Positions 52,990 to 61,700 of a DNA stretch of 64,000 bases are shown here, one piece after another. The notes below the pieces were generated by a model. The model did not search any database, was not told the origin of the DNA, and saw nothing but the letters and a program-made list of their open reading frames with translations. This stretch comes from an uncultured Flavobacteriales bacterium (GTDB lineage Bacteria; Bacteroidota; Bacteroidia; Flavobacteriales_D; Crocinitomicaceae). Numbering within the stretch: the stretch's first letter is position 1; each line of letters begins with the position of its first letter. A program made the position numbers and the translations under genes. Where the stretch lies: contig CAIZQH010000021.1 of the NCBI GenBank assembly GCA_903935095.1, forward strand, positions 62,001 to 126,000, in the 5' to 3' direction.

Positions 52990-54083
52990 TAGTTCGTTGT
53001 GGTTTTTTTGATTTTTTTACGGCGATCAGCGGTCATGATTTCTGGATTTTTGTGACGCCGTCTGAAGAAGCGCATTTTAGGGAATTGGGGATCATTTTCA
53101 ATTTCCTGGTCTTCTTCTGGATTTCCAGTGCGAGCGACATGGGTACCGTTGTTCTCTATCTCCGAATCCTGTGGACTAATCCAATCAGCATTCAAGCGGT
53201 TTTTCTCCACTTTCCCAGTCCGAGTGTTCAAGGAATAAAATGATCTCTCCCCCGATTTATCGTCTGGATTGGTCATGATCACATCTTCTTGAAGCACCCA
53301 GATTTCTGCATCGTAATCATAGCGGTAAGCATCATAGGTCATATCTGGAATGTAATACGAATAAACTCCTTCCAGTACAGGTGATTCGGGAGATAAATGA
53401 TCAAAAACCACACGTCCATTTTTCATATCGAAACGCATGCTCATATTCGAGAGATTCGAATATTCATAAACAACTCGTTTGAGTGTGGTGCGATTGGCTT
53501 TGAAAACGGGACTTCCAAACTTAGGGATGTTTCCAGCAAAGGTGAGGACATCCATCAATTTGAAATTACTTCCGGTGGTTCCTCCATCCCAACCGATCAA
53601 TAGGTATTCTGTTTTTCCATGATGTCCAAAGGGAATAATTCTATAGTAAAGTGCTCCATACCAATTTTTTGCATCCACAATTCCTTCCGGTTTCGGAGTA
53701 TAGGGATCCAGTTTATCGATTAATTCTGTTACGGTCACTTTTTCCTTTCCTTCCTCTTTTTTCAGGACAAATCCGGCATAGCTATAGGAGTAATCGGTGT
53801 ATTCAATGTTCCAATTGATGATGCGTACAAGCTCATCTTCACTGTCTAAAACGGCGATGGTTTTTAATAAAGTAAAGGGGTGTTCAAATGCGCCTTCAGA
53901 TTTTAAAAATGCTTCCATTTCTTTTTTGAAAACTGCATTTATGCGATCCATTTCCTCGTCCGTTTTGGCACTTCGAAGGCTCAATAAACGCTCGTTTAGG
54001 GCCTGCTCTTTTTGCTGCAATTCACTTTGAGCGAATGACAACCATTGGAGGGAAATAAAAAGTACTAGGGAAACGAATTTCAT
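52989..54083 (-). CDS. Uncharacterised secreted protein
   Basis: I cannot name a family for this 364-residue protein. Residues 1-18 are a signal peptide (ending WLSFAQ). A helical charged stretch follows (about 19-65, QQKEQALNERLLSLRSAKTD). The middle (about 70-300) is beta-rich with many Tyr and Asp residues and contains WNIEYTDYSYSYAGFVLKKE, YYRIIPFGHHGKTEYLLIGWDGG and KSGERSFYSLN. The C-terminus is very basic (RFFRRRHKNPEIMTADRRKK, then IKKTTTN). There is no T9SS tail or lipobox, so a periplasmic place is likely. It is translationally coupled to the CvfB-like gene by a TAATG overlap. Confidence 0.75.
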   Translation of the reverse strand: MKFVSLVLFISLQWLSFAQSELQQKEQALNERLLSLRSAKTDEEMDRINAVFKKEMEAFLKSEGAFEHPFTLLKTIAVLDSEDELVRIINWNIEYTDYSYSYAGFVLKKEEGKEKVTVTELIDKLDPYTPKPEGIVDAKNWYGALYYRIIPFGHHGKTEYLLIGWDGGTTGSNFKLMDVLTFAGNIPKFGSPVFKANRTTLKRVVYEYSNLSNMSMRFDMKNGRVVFDHLSPESPVLEGVYSYYIPDMTYDAYRYDYDAEIWVLQEDVIMTNPDDKSGERSFYSLNTRTGKVEKNRLNADWISPQDSEIENNGTHVARTGNPEEDQEIENDPQFPKMRFFRRRHKNPEIMTADRRKKIKKTTTN

Positions 54084-54123
54084 ACCGAGTTAGTTAACGT
54101 TGAAAACCGTTTATTGTTACGCT

Positions 54124-54768
54124 TTAGAGGGATTTCAATTTGGAAATCGTCTCTTGGGGTGAAGCAGAGTTAAAAACAAAACTTCCGGCAACGAGCGCAT
54201 CGGCACCAGCATCTGCTAATTGCTTTCCTGTTTCTAAGTTAACTCCTCCATCGACTTCAATGAGGAAAGAGGCATTTTTTTTCGTTCTTAATTCGACCAA
54301 AGAGCGTACCTTGTCTACACTACGTTGAATGAATTTTTGTCCACCAAAACCTGGATTAACCGACATAATCAACACCAAATCTAAGTCCGCTGCAATGTCG
54401 TCTAGCAGACTTATAGGCGTGTGAGGATTCAAAGCAACACCTGCCTTCATTCCCAATTCTTTGATGCGTGAAACCGTGCGGTGTAAATGCCTGCAAACTT
54501 CGTAATGCACCGTTAAAATATCGGCGCCAGATTTTTGAAATTGCTCCAAGAAATCATCTGGATTTTCAATCATGATGTGCACATCCAATGTCTTTTCCGT
54601 GTGTTTACGAATGGCTTCTAAAACCGGGAAACCGAATGAAATATTTGGAACAAAAACACCATCCATGACATCGATGTGTAACCAATCTGCTTGAGATTGA
54701 TCCAACATCTCCGTGTCGCGTTGAATGTTTCCAAAATCACAAGATAAAACAGATGGAGAAACGATCAT
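54124..54768 (-). CDS. rpe: Ribulose-phosphate 3-epimerase
   Basis: Interconverts ribulose-5-phosphate and xylulose-5-phosphate in the pentose phosphate pathway. The ATG at 54768 gives 214 residues starting MIVSPSVLSCDF. An in-frame TTG at 54783 would overlap the candidate -7 box (54781-54788), which argues against it. Motifs on the TIM barrel are WLHIDVMDGVFVPNISFG (metal-binding His and catalytic Asp), DVHIMIENPDDF, LIMSVNPGFGGQKF, and IEVDGGVNLETGKQL with VAGSFVF. All catalytic residues are present. Confidence 0.96.
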   Translation of the reverse strand: MIVSPSVLSCDFGNIQRDTEMLDQSQADWLHIDVMDGVFVPNISFGFPVLEAIRKHTEKTLDVHIMIENPDDFLEQFQKSGADILTVHYEVCRHLHRTVSRIKELGMKAGVALNPHTPISLLDDIAADLDLVLIMSVNPGFGGQKFIQRSVDKVRSLVELRTKKNASFLIEVDGGVNLETGKQLADAGADALVAGSFVFNSASPQETISKLKSL

Positions 54769-54780
54769 AACTTTTTTTGA

Positions 54781-54788
54781 CAAATTTA
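54781..54788 (-). promoter_or_regulatory. Candidate rpe -7 box
   Basis: Minus-strand TAAATTTG, a full match, 12 bases upstream of the ATG at 54768. It implies a leader of only about 7 bases and excludes the TTG at 54783 as a start if this promoter is used. Confidence 0.5.
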
Positions 54789-54792
54789 GGAA

Positions 54793-56373
54793 TTATTTGC
54801 CTTTCAATAGGATTTTGACCAAGGATGTTTCTTTACTATAAAGGTCATGATGAAAATAGATTCCTTGTCGATCCGCAACAACTGTTTGGTATTCTACAAA
54901 AATGGGCACTGGATTCATTAAGCGGAGTGGGTGGTTCATTTGCACGGATAAAAGGCTATCCAAAGAATCGGCCGTAATCGGATTGGACTTTTTCCCAAGG
55001 CTATCGTATTGCAGCATCACTTTGGCTAAATCTATTGGATTTTCGCAGCGCATGCATCCATGAGAGTAACTTCGGTATGTTTGATTAAAAAGGTTTTTCG
55101 AAGGAGTATCGTGCACATAGACACTAAATGGATTAGGGAATTCAAACTTGATGATTCCTAAACTATTGTGTGATCCTGGTTGTTGAATAACGGAATACGG
55201 AAAGGTGTTTTCTCGGATTTTTTTCCAATTGACATTATTTGGATTGACTTCTTTGTCCTTTCCACTATAAATTTTCATGTGATTTTTTTCCAGGTAATTC
55301 CGATTCGCTTTTAAGGCTGGTCCTATTTCTTTTTTCGCGATGGAAGATGGCACTTTCCAAAAGGGGAAACACACAATCCGATTGATGGTTGATGTTAAGG
55401 TAGGTGTTTGATTGGTGACTTTTCCCACGATGATGCGGTGGTGACTTTTTAAACTGTCATTGGCAAAATAAAAAAGTTCAAAGGAGGGAATGTTAATCCG
55501 GATGAACTTCGTCAATTTATTTGGTCGTTGCCGCAATCGGTCCAGTGCAATGGCCCCTCGTAAGCTTCGAGCAAGGGAGCTCTCGGAGAGTGCTTTTGCG
55601 CTTGACTCACCTATTTTACCATCGGTAGAGAGAAAGTTATCGTGTTGAAATAATTTCAAGGCTGCACGTGTGGACAAACTATCGGACTGCTCAGTGATGT
55701 AATTTTTTGAGATCAAGGCAGCGCGCATTTCCGAAAATGATGCACTCAGATTTTCCTTTTCAGTCGTGATGCTGAAGGTTCCCGCATCTAAAAAGGCGGT
55801 ATCGCAGAAATGAAAAAAGTGTTGTGCCATGAAACGATAATTCGTATCAAGTGGACCTTGGTTCAATATTACACTGTCGAATTCACGCGATTTACTTTGC
55901 TCCCATAAGTGGTTTAATCCCTTGAAATCGATGTTTGTTGGACGCAAGGATTGTTTTTCAAAGTCAATAAACCCATGATTTAAATCATATTGAATAATGG
56001 CCAAATTGCTCATAAGTACTACTTCCTGCTCCAATAAATGGATCTTTCTGTCCATCGAAACAAGTCGCGTGGCAGGAATACCGAAACGAATACATTGATC
56101 TAAAGATTGTTTCAATTGTTCACCGTGTTCCGTAAAAACGGAATCCGAAACCAAAAGCGGATGGAATTTGTGCGCAGCATAAAAGCGACGAAGTCCCTTG
56201 TGAAGAGAAGAGTCAATGTGCAAGTGAGTGAGGTATTCTGGACGAAGAATCCGTTGTATTTTCTCTTTTAAAGAAATATGTTGATCCGCTAAAAAGTTTT
56301 TTTGAATGACCGGTTTGTTGTCGTTACAAGAAAACAATAAAAACAAAAAGAAAATCAAATAGAATACTTTCAT
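54793..56373 (-). CDS. L,D-transpeptidase (YkuD domain) lipoprotein
   Basis: An envelope enzyme of the YcbB-type L,D-transpeptidase group, which makes 3-3 peptidoglycan cross-links or attaches proteins to the wall. I chose the ATG at 56373 (MKVFYLIFFLFLLFSC, lipobox cysteine at 16), giving 526 residues; an ATG at 56391 adds six. A peptidoglycan-binding-like region with FQHDNFLSTDGKIGESSAKAL lies at about 235-265. The YkuD domain (about 290-470) carries the nucleophile Cys440 in YRSYSHGCMRCENP and the upstream histidine region FSVYVHDTPSK. It is divergent from the rhomboid gene. Confidence 0.92.
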   Translation of the reverse strand: MKVFYLIFFLFLLFSCNDNKPVIQKNFLADQHISLKEKIQRILRPEYLTHLHIDSSLHKGLRRFYAAHKFHPLLVSDSVFTEHGEQLKQSLDQCIRFGIPATRLVSMDRKIHLLEQEVVLMSNLAIIQYDLNHGFIDFEKQSLRPTNIDFKGLNHLWEQSKSREFDSVILNQGPLDTNYRFMAQHFFHFCDTAFLDAGTFSITTEKENLSASFSEMRAALISKNYITEQSDSLSTRAALKLFQHDNFLSTDGKIGESSAKALSESSLARSLRGAIALDRLRQRPNKLTKFIRINIPSFELFYFANDSLKSHHRIIVGKVTNQTPTLTSTINRIVCFPFWKVPSSIAKKEIGPALKANRNYLEKNHMKIYSGKDKEVNPNNVNWKKIRENTFPYSVIQQPGSHNSLGIIKFEFPNPFSVYVHDTPSKNLFNQTYRSYSHGCMRCENPIDLAKVMLQYDSLGKKSNPITADSLDSLLSVQMNHPLRLMNPVPIFVEYQTVVADRQGIYFHHDLYSKETSLVKILLKGK

Positions 56374-56440
56374 GACTAAACGGATTATCATTAACTTCGA
56401 TAACTTGTTGAAAGGTAAAACATTTCACTGAAATTTACTT

Positions 56441-57043
56441 ATGTTATTCATTATACTTATTGCAACAATTGCTATTTCTCTCTGGGCAGATAAAAATGTC
56501 GAGCTCAAAGAGCGCATGTTGTTTATTCCCTACCGAATTAAGCACCAACATGAGTTCCATCGATTTATAACGCATGCGTTCATACATGCGGATTTCCCAC
56601 ATTTAGCTTTCAATATGATGACGCTCTATTTTATGGGAGATTATTTGTACCTGGAATGGATGACTCAATTTGGAAATGCTGGAATCGTGTATTTTTGTGT
56701 ATTGTATTTTGCAGGAATGATTGCCGCGACTTTTTTACCGATGATCAAACACCAAGACCAATCCAATTACCAAAGTCTAGGTGCTTCAGGAGCTGTTTCC
56801 GCAGTACTTTTCGCCGTGATTCTATGGAATCCAACCTTGTCACTTTCATTAATGTTTATTCCCATTCCGATTCCAGCATATGTTTTCGGTCCTCTTTACT
56901 TGTTCTTTGAATACTATTCCTTGAAAAAAGGCAACACAGGAATTGCACATGATGCCCACATTGGTGGTGCAATCTTCGGAATATTGTTTGTCCTCATGTT
57001 GGACCCGCAAAAAGGAATTCAATTTGTACATTTGTTTTACTAA
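56441..57043 (+). CDS. Rhomboid family intramembrane serine protease
   Basis: A 200-residue membrane protease with about six helices. The Ser-His dyad is visible: Ser116 in LGASGAVSAV (GxSG motif) and His173 in AHDAHIGGAIFG. The conserved THAFIHADFPHLAFNM block at 44-59 supplies the HxxxN oxyanion residues. This is the minimal six-helix bacterial core with no extra domain. Substrates are unknown. It precedes the aminotransferase by 17 bases and may share its transcript. Confidence 0.94.
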   Translation: MLFIILIATIAISLWADKNVELKERMLFIPYRIKHQHEFHRFITHAFIHADFPHLAFNMMTLYFMGDYLYLEWMTQFGNAGIVYFCVLYFAGMIAATFLPMIKHQDQSNYQSLGASGAVSAVLFAVILWNPTLSLSLMFIPIPIPAYVFGPLYLFFEYYSLKKGNTGIAHDAHIGGAIFGILFVLMLDPQKGIQFVHLFY

Positions 57044-57060
57044 TCTTAGACAAAGAAGCC

Positions 57061-57921
57061 ATGGCATTGCTTTACATCAATAACAACGGTACTATTTTAT
57101 CGAACGATGCGCCAACGATTCATCCGGGTAATCGTGGTCATTTATACGGAGATGGGGTATTCGAAAGTATTCGCCTTATCAATGGCAAACCGTTGAATAT
57201 GGAAAACCATGTGAAACGCATGTTGGATGGTGCGAAAGTGATAAAAATGCGCACACCTTCGTACTACACAACGGAATTTTTCGAGGCCAAAATCTTTGAA
57301 CTATGTCACCGATCTGGCATATTGGAAGGTGGTCGCTGCCGCCTTTCCTTGGATCGTGTTTCTGGTGGATCGTATTTGCCAGAATCGAATGAATGCAACT
57401 ATTACATAGAAGTATATCCATATGATGTCAATCATTTCGAACTCAATGCAAAAGGCATAGAGGTCGATATCTATCAAGACATCAAGTTACAGAAGAACTT
57501 TTTATCGAATTACAAGACAAAATCCGGTTTGACCTACGTCATGGCCGCGCTTTCGGCACAGGAAAAAGGCTTGGATGATTTGTTTTTAATCAATGACAAA
57601 GGAAACATTTTGGAAACTTCTTCCTGTAACATTTTTATTGTGAGTAATGGGGTGTTATACACTCCTGGCTTGGATGAAGGCTGTTTGGCTGGAACCATGC
57701 GCATGCAAATCATCAATATTGCATTGGCAAACGGCATTAAAGTATACGAATGTGCCATACTTCCTCAAAATGTCTTAGCTGCGGATGAAATACTCATAAC
57801 AAACGCCATACGAGGGATTAATTGGATAGGCGGGTATCGCACCAAACGATTTCACAATAACATGGCACGAAAACTCGTCGTTTTATTAAATGATTTTTGG
57901 GAAAAGAAGTTAGTGGATTAA
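57061..57921 (+). CDS. PLP-dependent class IV aminotransferase
   Basis: A fold-type IV PLP enzyme of the branched-chain/D-amino-acid aminotransferase and aminodeoxychorismate lyase family. The 286 residues include the conserved GDGVFESIRLINGKPLNMENH, the PLP lysine region SNYKTKSGLTYVMA, and DKGNILETSSCNIFIV with the glycine- and threonine-containing GCLAGTMRMQI. Sequence alone does not separate IlvE, D-amino acid aminotransferase and PabC; PabC-like use or general amino acid turnover are both possible. It converges on the next gene with a 4-base overlap of stops. Confidence 0.9.
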   Translation: MALLYINNNGTILSNDAPTIHPGNRGHLYGDGVFESIRLINGKPLNMENHVKRMLDGAKVIKMRTPSYYTTEFFEAKIFELCHRSGILEGGRCRLSLDRVSGGSYLPESNECNYYIEVYPYDVNHFELNAKGIEVDIYQDIKLQKNFLSNYKTKSGLTYVMAALSAQEKGLDDLFLINDKGNILETSSCNIFIVSNGVLYTPGLDEGCLAGTMRMQIINIALANGIKVYECAILPQNVLAADEILITNAIRGINWIGGYRTKRFHNNMARKLVVLLNDFWEKKLVD

Positions 57922-58610
57922 TCCGCAAACTTCAAACGACTCAAATCGATTTCATCAAACTGAAATTCTTGAAAACACTTTTGATTGACGCAATCATTAT
58001 TAATCATGTCATAGTTCCGAACAAAGTCACTCGACACTTTTAATTCAGACCAGGATTCACTTTTAATGGAATACTCCCACAAAGCAGCTCCTTTTGGATA
58101 ACTCAACATGCGAATCCGCAATTGGGCTTCTTCGCCATATAAATCAAGGGTTAAGTGAAGTTCATGTGGACTGACTAATGCTTGTTTTTTAATCGAAAAG
58201 TAGCCGAAGTCGGAGGCGATTTCGATGAGAAAAGAGTCTGAAATAAATTCGGGTCGGTTGGACATCCAATCACTTGGGCCATAAACATAATATTGACCTT
58301 TATATTCGTAAAGGGAATTCCAATAACGAGGAATGTTTCCAATCGATATTTTTGGTGAACAAGCATCGCTTAACTCGGGAAAATTTTCAAATATTCCCAC
58401 TGCTTTCATCCATCCCTTTGGATTTGGACAAAACCAATCATACAGTTCGCATTGATGGTCCTTGGTGATGTAGACACTGCCATATTTCGTTTGAGAAATC
58501 ACTGAATCTCTGCGGCAATGAAAGTCCGATTCCTTGAATTGCGCATAGCTACTCAAGCGGAAAGCTAAAAAAGAAAATAAAACAAGGAGACGCACATGTG
58601 AATTTTCCAT
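57918..58610 (-). CDS. Uncharacterised secreted protein
   Basis: Not recognised. From the ATG at 58610 the product is 230 residues with a signal peptide (MENSHVRLLVLFSFLAFRLS, then SYAQ). The frame is open up to 58655 but that start has no signal peptide directly behind it. The mature part is beta-rich with many Tyr, Trp and Ser (ITKDHQCELYDWFCPNPKGW, FGYFSIKKQALVSPHELHLT) and several cysteines (CRRDS, CELYDWFC, NNDCVNQKCFQEF) that could form disulfides. No T9SS tail or lipobox. It is divergent from dnaE. Confidence 0.7.
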   Translation of the reverse strand: MENSHVRLLVLFSFLAFRLSSYAQFKESDFHCRRDSVISQTKYGSVYITKDHQCELYDWFCPNPKGWMKAVGIFENFPELSDACSPKISIGNIPRYWNSLYEYKGQYYVYGPSDWMSNRPEFISDSFLIEIASDFGYFSIKKQALVSPHELHLTLDLYGEEAQLRIRMLSYPKGAALWEYSIKSESWSELKVSSDFVRNYDMINNDCVNQKCFQEFQFDEIDLSRLKFAD

Positions 58611-58649
58611 AAATGTACTTAAAAACGAGTAAGAATAGTTTTCAACAAT

Positions 58650-58664
58650 CGCCAAAAATTGGCG
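58650..58664. promoter_or_regulatory. Palindrome in the dnaE divergent region
   Basis: CGCCAA-AAA-TTGGCG, a perfect six-base inverted repeat, lies 40 bases upstream of the dnaE ATG and 39 bases upstream of the divergent gene. It could be a regulator site or a chance hairpin. An imperfect -7 box TAACTTTA follows at 58675-58682. Confidence 0.35.
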
Positions 58665-58704
58665 GACAAATCCCTAACTTTAAAGTTCCTTTTTTAGACC
58701 ACAC

Positions 58705-61700
58705 ATGTACCTGATTTTTGACACCGAAACCACTGGATTACCAAGAAATTATAACGCTCCTATTACGGATACGTCCAACTGGCCACGTGTTGTTCAGTTG
58801 GCTTGGCAATTGCACGAAGCGGATGGTTCCCTAGTTGAACAAAAGGATTTTTTGATTCGTCCAAATGGATTCAACATTCCGTTTCAATCTGAACAAATTC
58901 ATGGCATTTCGACGGAACTAGCCAATTTAGCAGGTGAGGATTTAGGTGATGTATTAGTGCTCTTTAAGAAGGCTTTAGAAAAAGCGGACTTCATTGTTGG
59001 ACATAACGTGCGCTTCGATATAAATGTTATGGGATGTGAGTATGTCCGATGTAACGAAGAAACACCATTGACTCTTCCAATTTTGGATACGTGTACGGAA
59101 CGTACAGCGGAAATGTGTCAACTACCTGGTGGACGCGGAGGGAAATTCAAATTACCGACCCTAACCGAACTACACGATTTCCTTTTCCATATCGGATTCA
59201 ATGAAGCGCATAATGCAACGGCTGATGTCGAGTCCACAACACGTTGTTTCTTAGAATTAATCCGAAAAGAACATTACACCTTGGAGGAATTACTTCAAGC
59301 GCCCGGATATTTCGAAGCATACCGTATAGCAAATCCAAGTGAAATTCAAACAGTTGGATTGCAGCATGTCAATTTAAAGGCGGAGAGCGCAAAATTAAGA
59401 GAGGCGCAAAAAGAAAAAGAAGTCGTTCGAACACCGGTTTCACCTGTTTCAACAGAGCAGTTATCGGGCGTTAAATTTGCACATTTACACAATCATTCAC
59501 AATATTCCATTCTGCAGTCAACGGCAGAGGTTGGACAATTAATTCAAAAAGCAACGGAATTCAAACAGAAGGCTGTTGCCTTGACGGATACTGGGAATAT
59601 GATGGCCGCTTTTCATTTTGAAAAAGCAGCAGGAAGTTATAATGCTAAAATACGTGAGGAACGAAAACTAGCCGAAGAAAATGGCGAAGCTTTTGACAAA
59701 GAAGAAATCATTCCAATCATAGGTTGTGAATTCAATGTCTGTCGAAATTTGGCGGATAAATCGGTGAAGGATAATGGATATCAGGTGGTCCTTTTAGCAA
59801 AGAACAAGAATGGCTATCAAAACATCATTAAATTGGCCTCCATTGCATATACAAAAGGGATGTACTATGTCCCTAGAATCGATAAGTCTTCAATTGAACA
59901 ATACAAAGAGGACATCATTGTTCTTTCCGGAAATTTGTATGGTGAAATCCCAAATTTGATTTTAAATGTGGGGGAAAATCAAGCAGAAGAAGCGTTAAAA
60001 TGGTGGAAGGAAACTTTTGGTGCGGATTTTTACATTGAAGTTAGCCGTCATCATTTGGAAACAGAAGAGCGTGTGAATCCAATCCTTATAAAATTGGCAG
60101 CGAAACACGCTGTGAAAGTCGTGGCAACAAATAATACATATTACATCAATCAATCGGATGCACAAGCCCACGATGTCTTGTTGTGTGTGAAGGACAACGA
60201 ACTAGTGGAAACTCCGAAGGGTAAAGGTCGTGGTTTTCGATATGGTTTGGAAAATGATGAATATTATTTCAAGTCCACAGAGGAAATGGTCGCGCTATTT
60301 TCCGACCTTCCCGAAGCCATTTTGAATGTACAGGAAATCATTGAAAAATGTGAACCTTATCCATTGGCACGAGAAGTATTACTTCCTGCCTTCGATATTC
60401 CTCAGGAATTTATTTCTTCTGAAGATGTGTTGGATGGAGGTAAACGAGGCGAAAATGCCTTTTTGCGTCATTTGACCTATGAAGGAGCGAAAAAACGTTA
60501 CAAAGAAATCACACCGGAGATTCAAGAACGCATCGATTTTGAACTCGCAACCATTGAGAAAACAGGATATCCTGGCTACTTCTTAATTGTTCAGGATTTT
60601 TGTCATGCTGCACGAGAAATGAATGTATCTGTTGGACCGGGACGTGGTTCAGCCGCCGGATCAGTTGTCGCATATTGCACCCAGATTACCAACGTTGATC
60701 CGATTCGGTATGACCTCCTCTTTGAGCGTTTCTTAAATCCAGATCGGGTATCTATGCCCGACATTGATATTGACTTCGATGATGAGGGACGTGGACGTGT
60801 GATTGATTATGTGATCAATAAATATGGTGCAAATCAAGTTGCACAAATCATTACGTACGGAACCATGGCGGCTAAATCAGCGATTCGAGATACAGCTCGT
60901 GTGTTGAACTTACCACTTCCAGAGGCAGATCGTCTGGCTAAATTAATTCCAGATATTTCCTTAAAGAAATTATTCTCTTTTTCCGATACGGAATTAATCG
61001 ATAAGCTGAAAAATCAAGAAGCGATTGCAAATGCGAAAGAACTACGACGCATTGCTGCTGGTACAGATTTACAAGCACGGGTGTTACAGAAAGCAACGGA
61101 GATTGAAGGTTCCGTACGAAACACTGGAATCCATGCTTGTGGGGTCATCATTACACCAGACGACCTGACGAACTTTGTTCCGGTTGCTACCGCGAAGGAT
61201 TCCGACATGGTTTGCACGCAGTACGACAACTCGGTAGCAGAATCTGCTGGACTATTGAAAATGGACTTCCTCGGGTTAAAAACATTGACCTTGATAAAGG
61301 ATGCGGTTCGATTAGTCAAAGAAAACAAAGGAATCGATTTAAATCCTGATGAATTTCCAATCGAGGATGAACGAACCTATGCTTTGTTCCAAAGAGGAGA
61401 AACGGTTGGGATCTTCCAATATGAGTCTCCCGGAATGCAAAAGCATTTAAAGGAATTAAAACCAACGGCTTTTGCAGATTTGATTGCTATGAATGCACTG
61501 TATCGTCCGGGTCCTATGGAATACATTCCTTCCTATTGTAAACGAAAGCACGGCGAGGAAGAAATTCTCTACGATTTGGAAGATTGTGAAGAGTACTTAA
61601 AGGAAACGTATGGAATTACGGTGTATCAAGAACAGGTCATGCTTTTGTCTCAGAAATTGGCTGATTTCACCAAAGGTGAAGCAGATACACTGAGAAAAGC

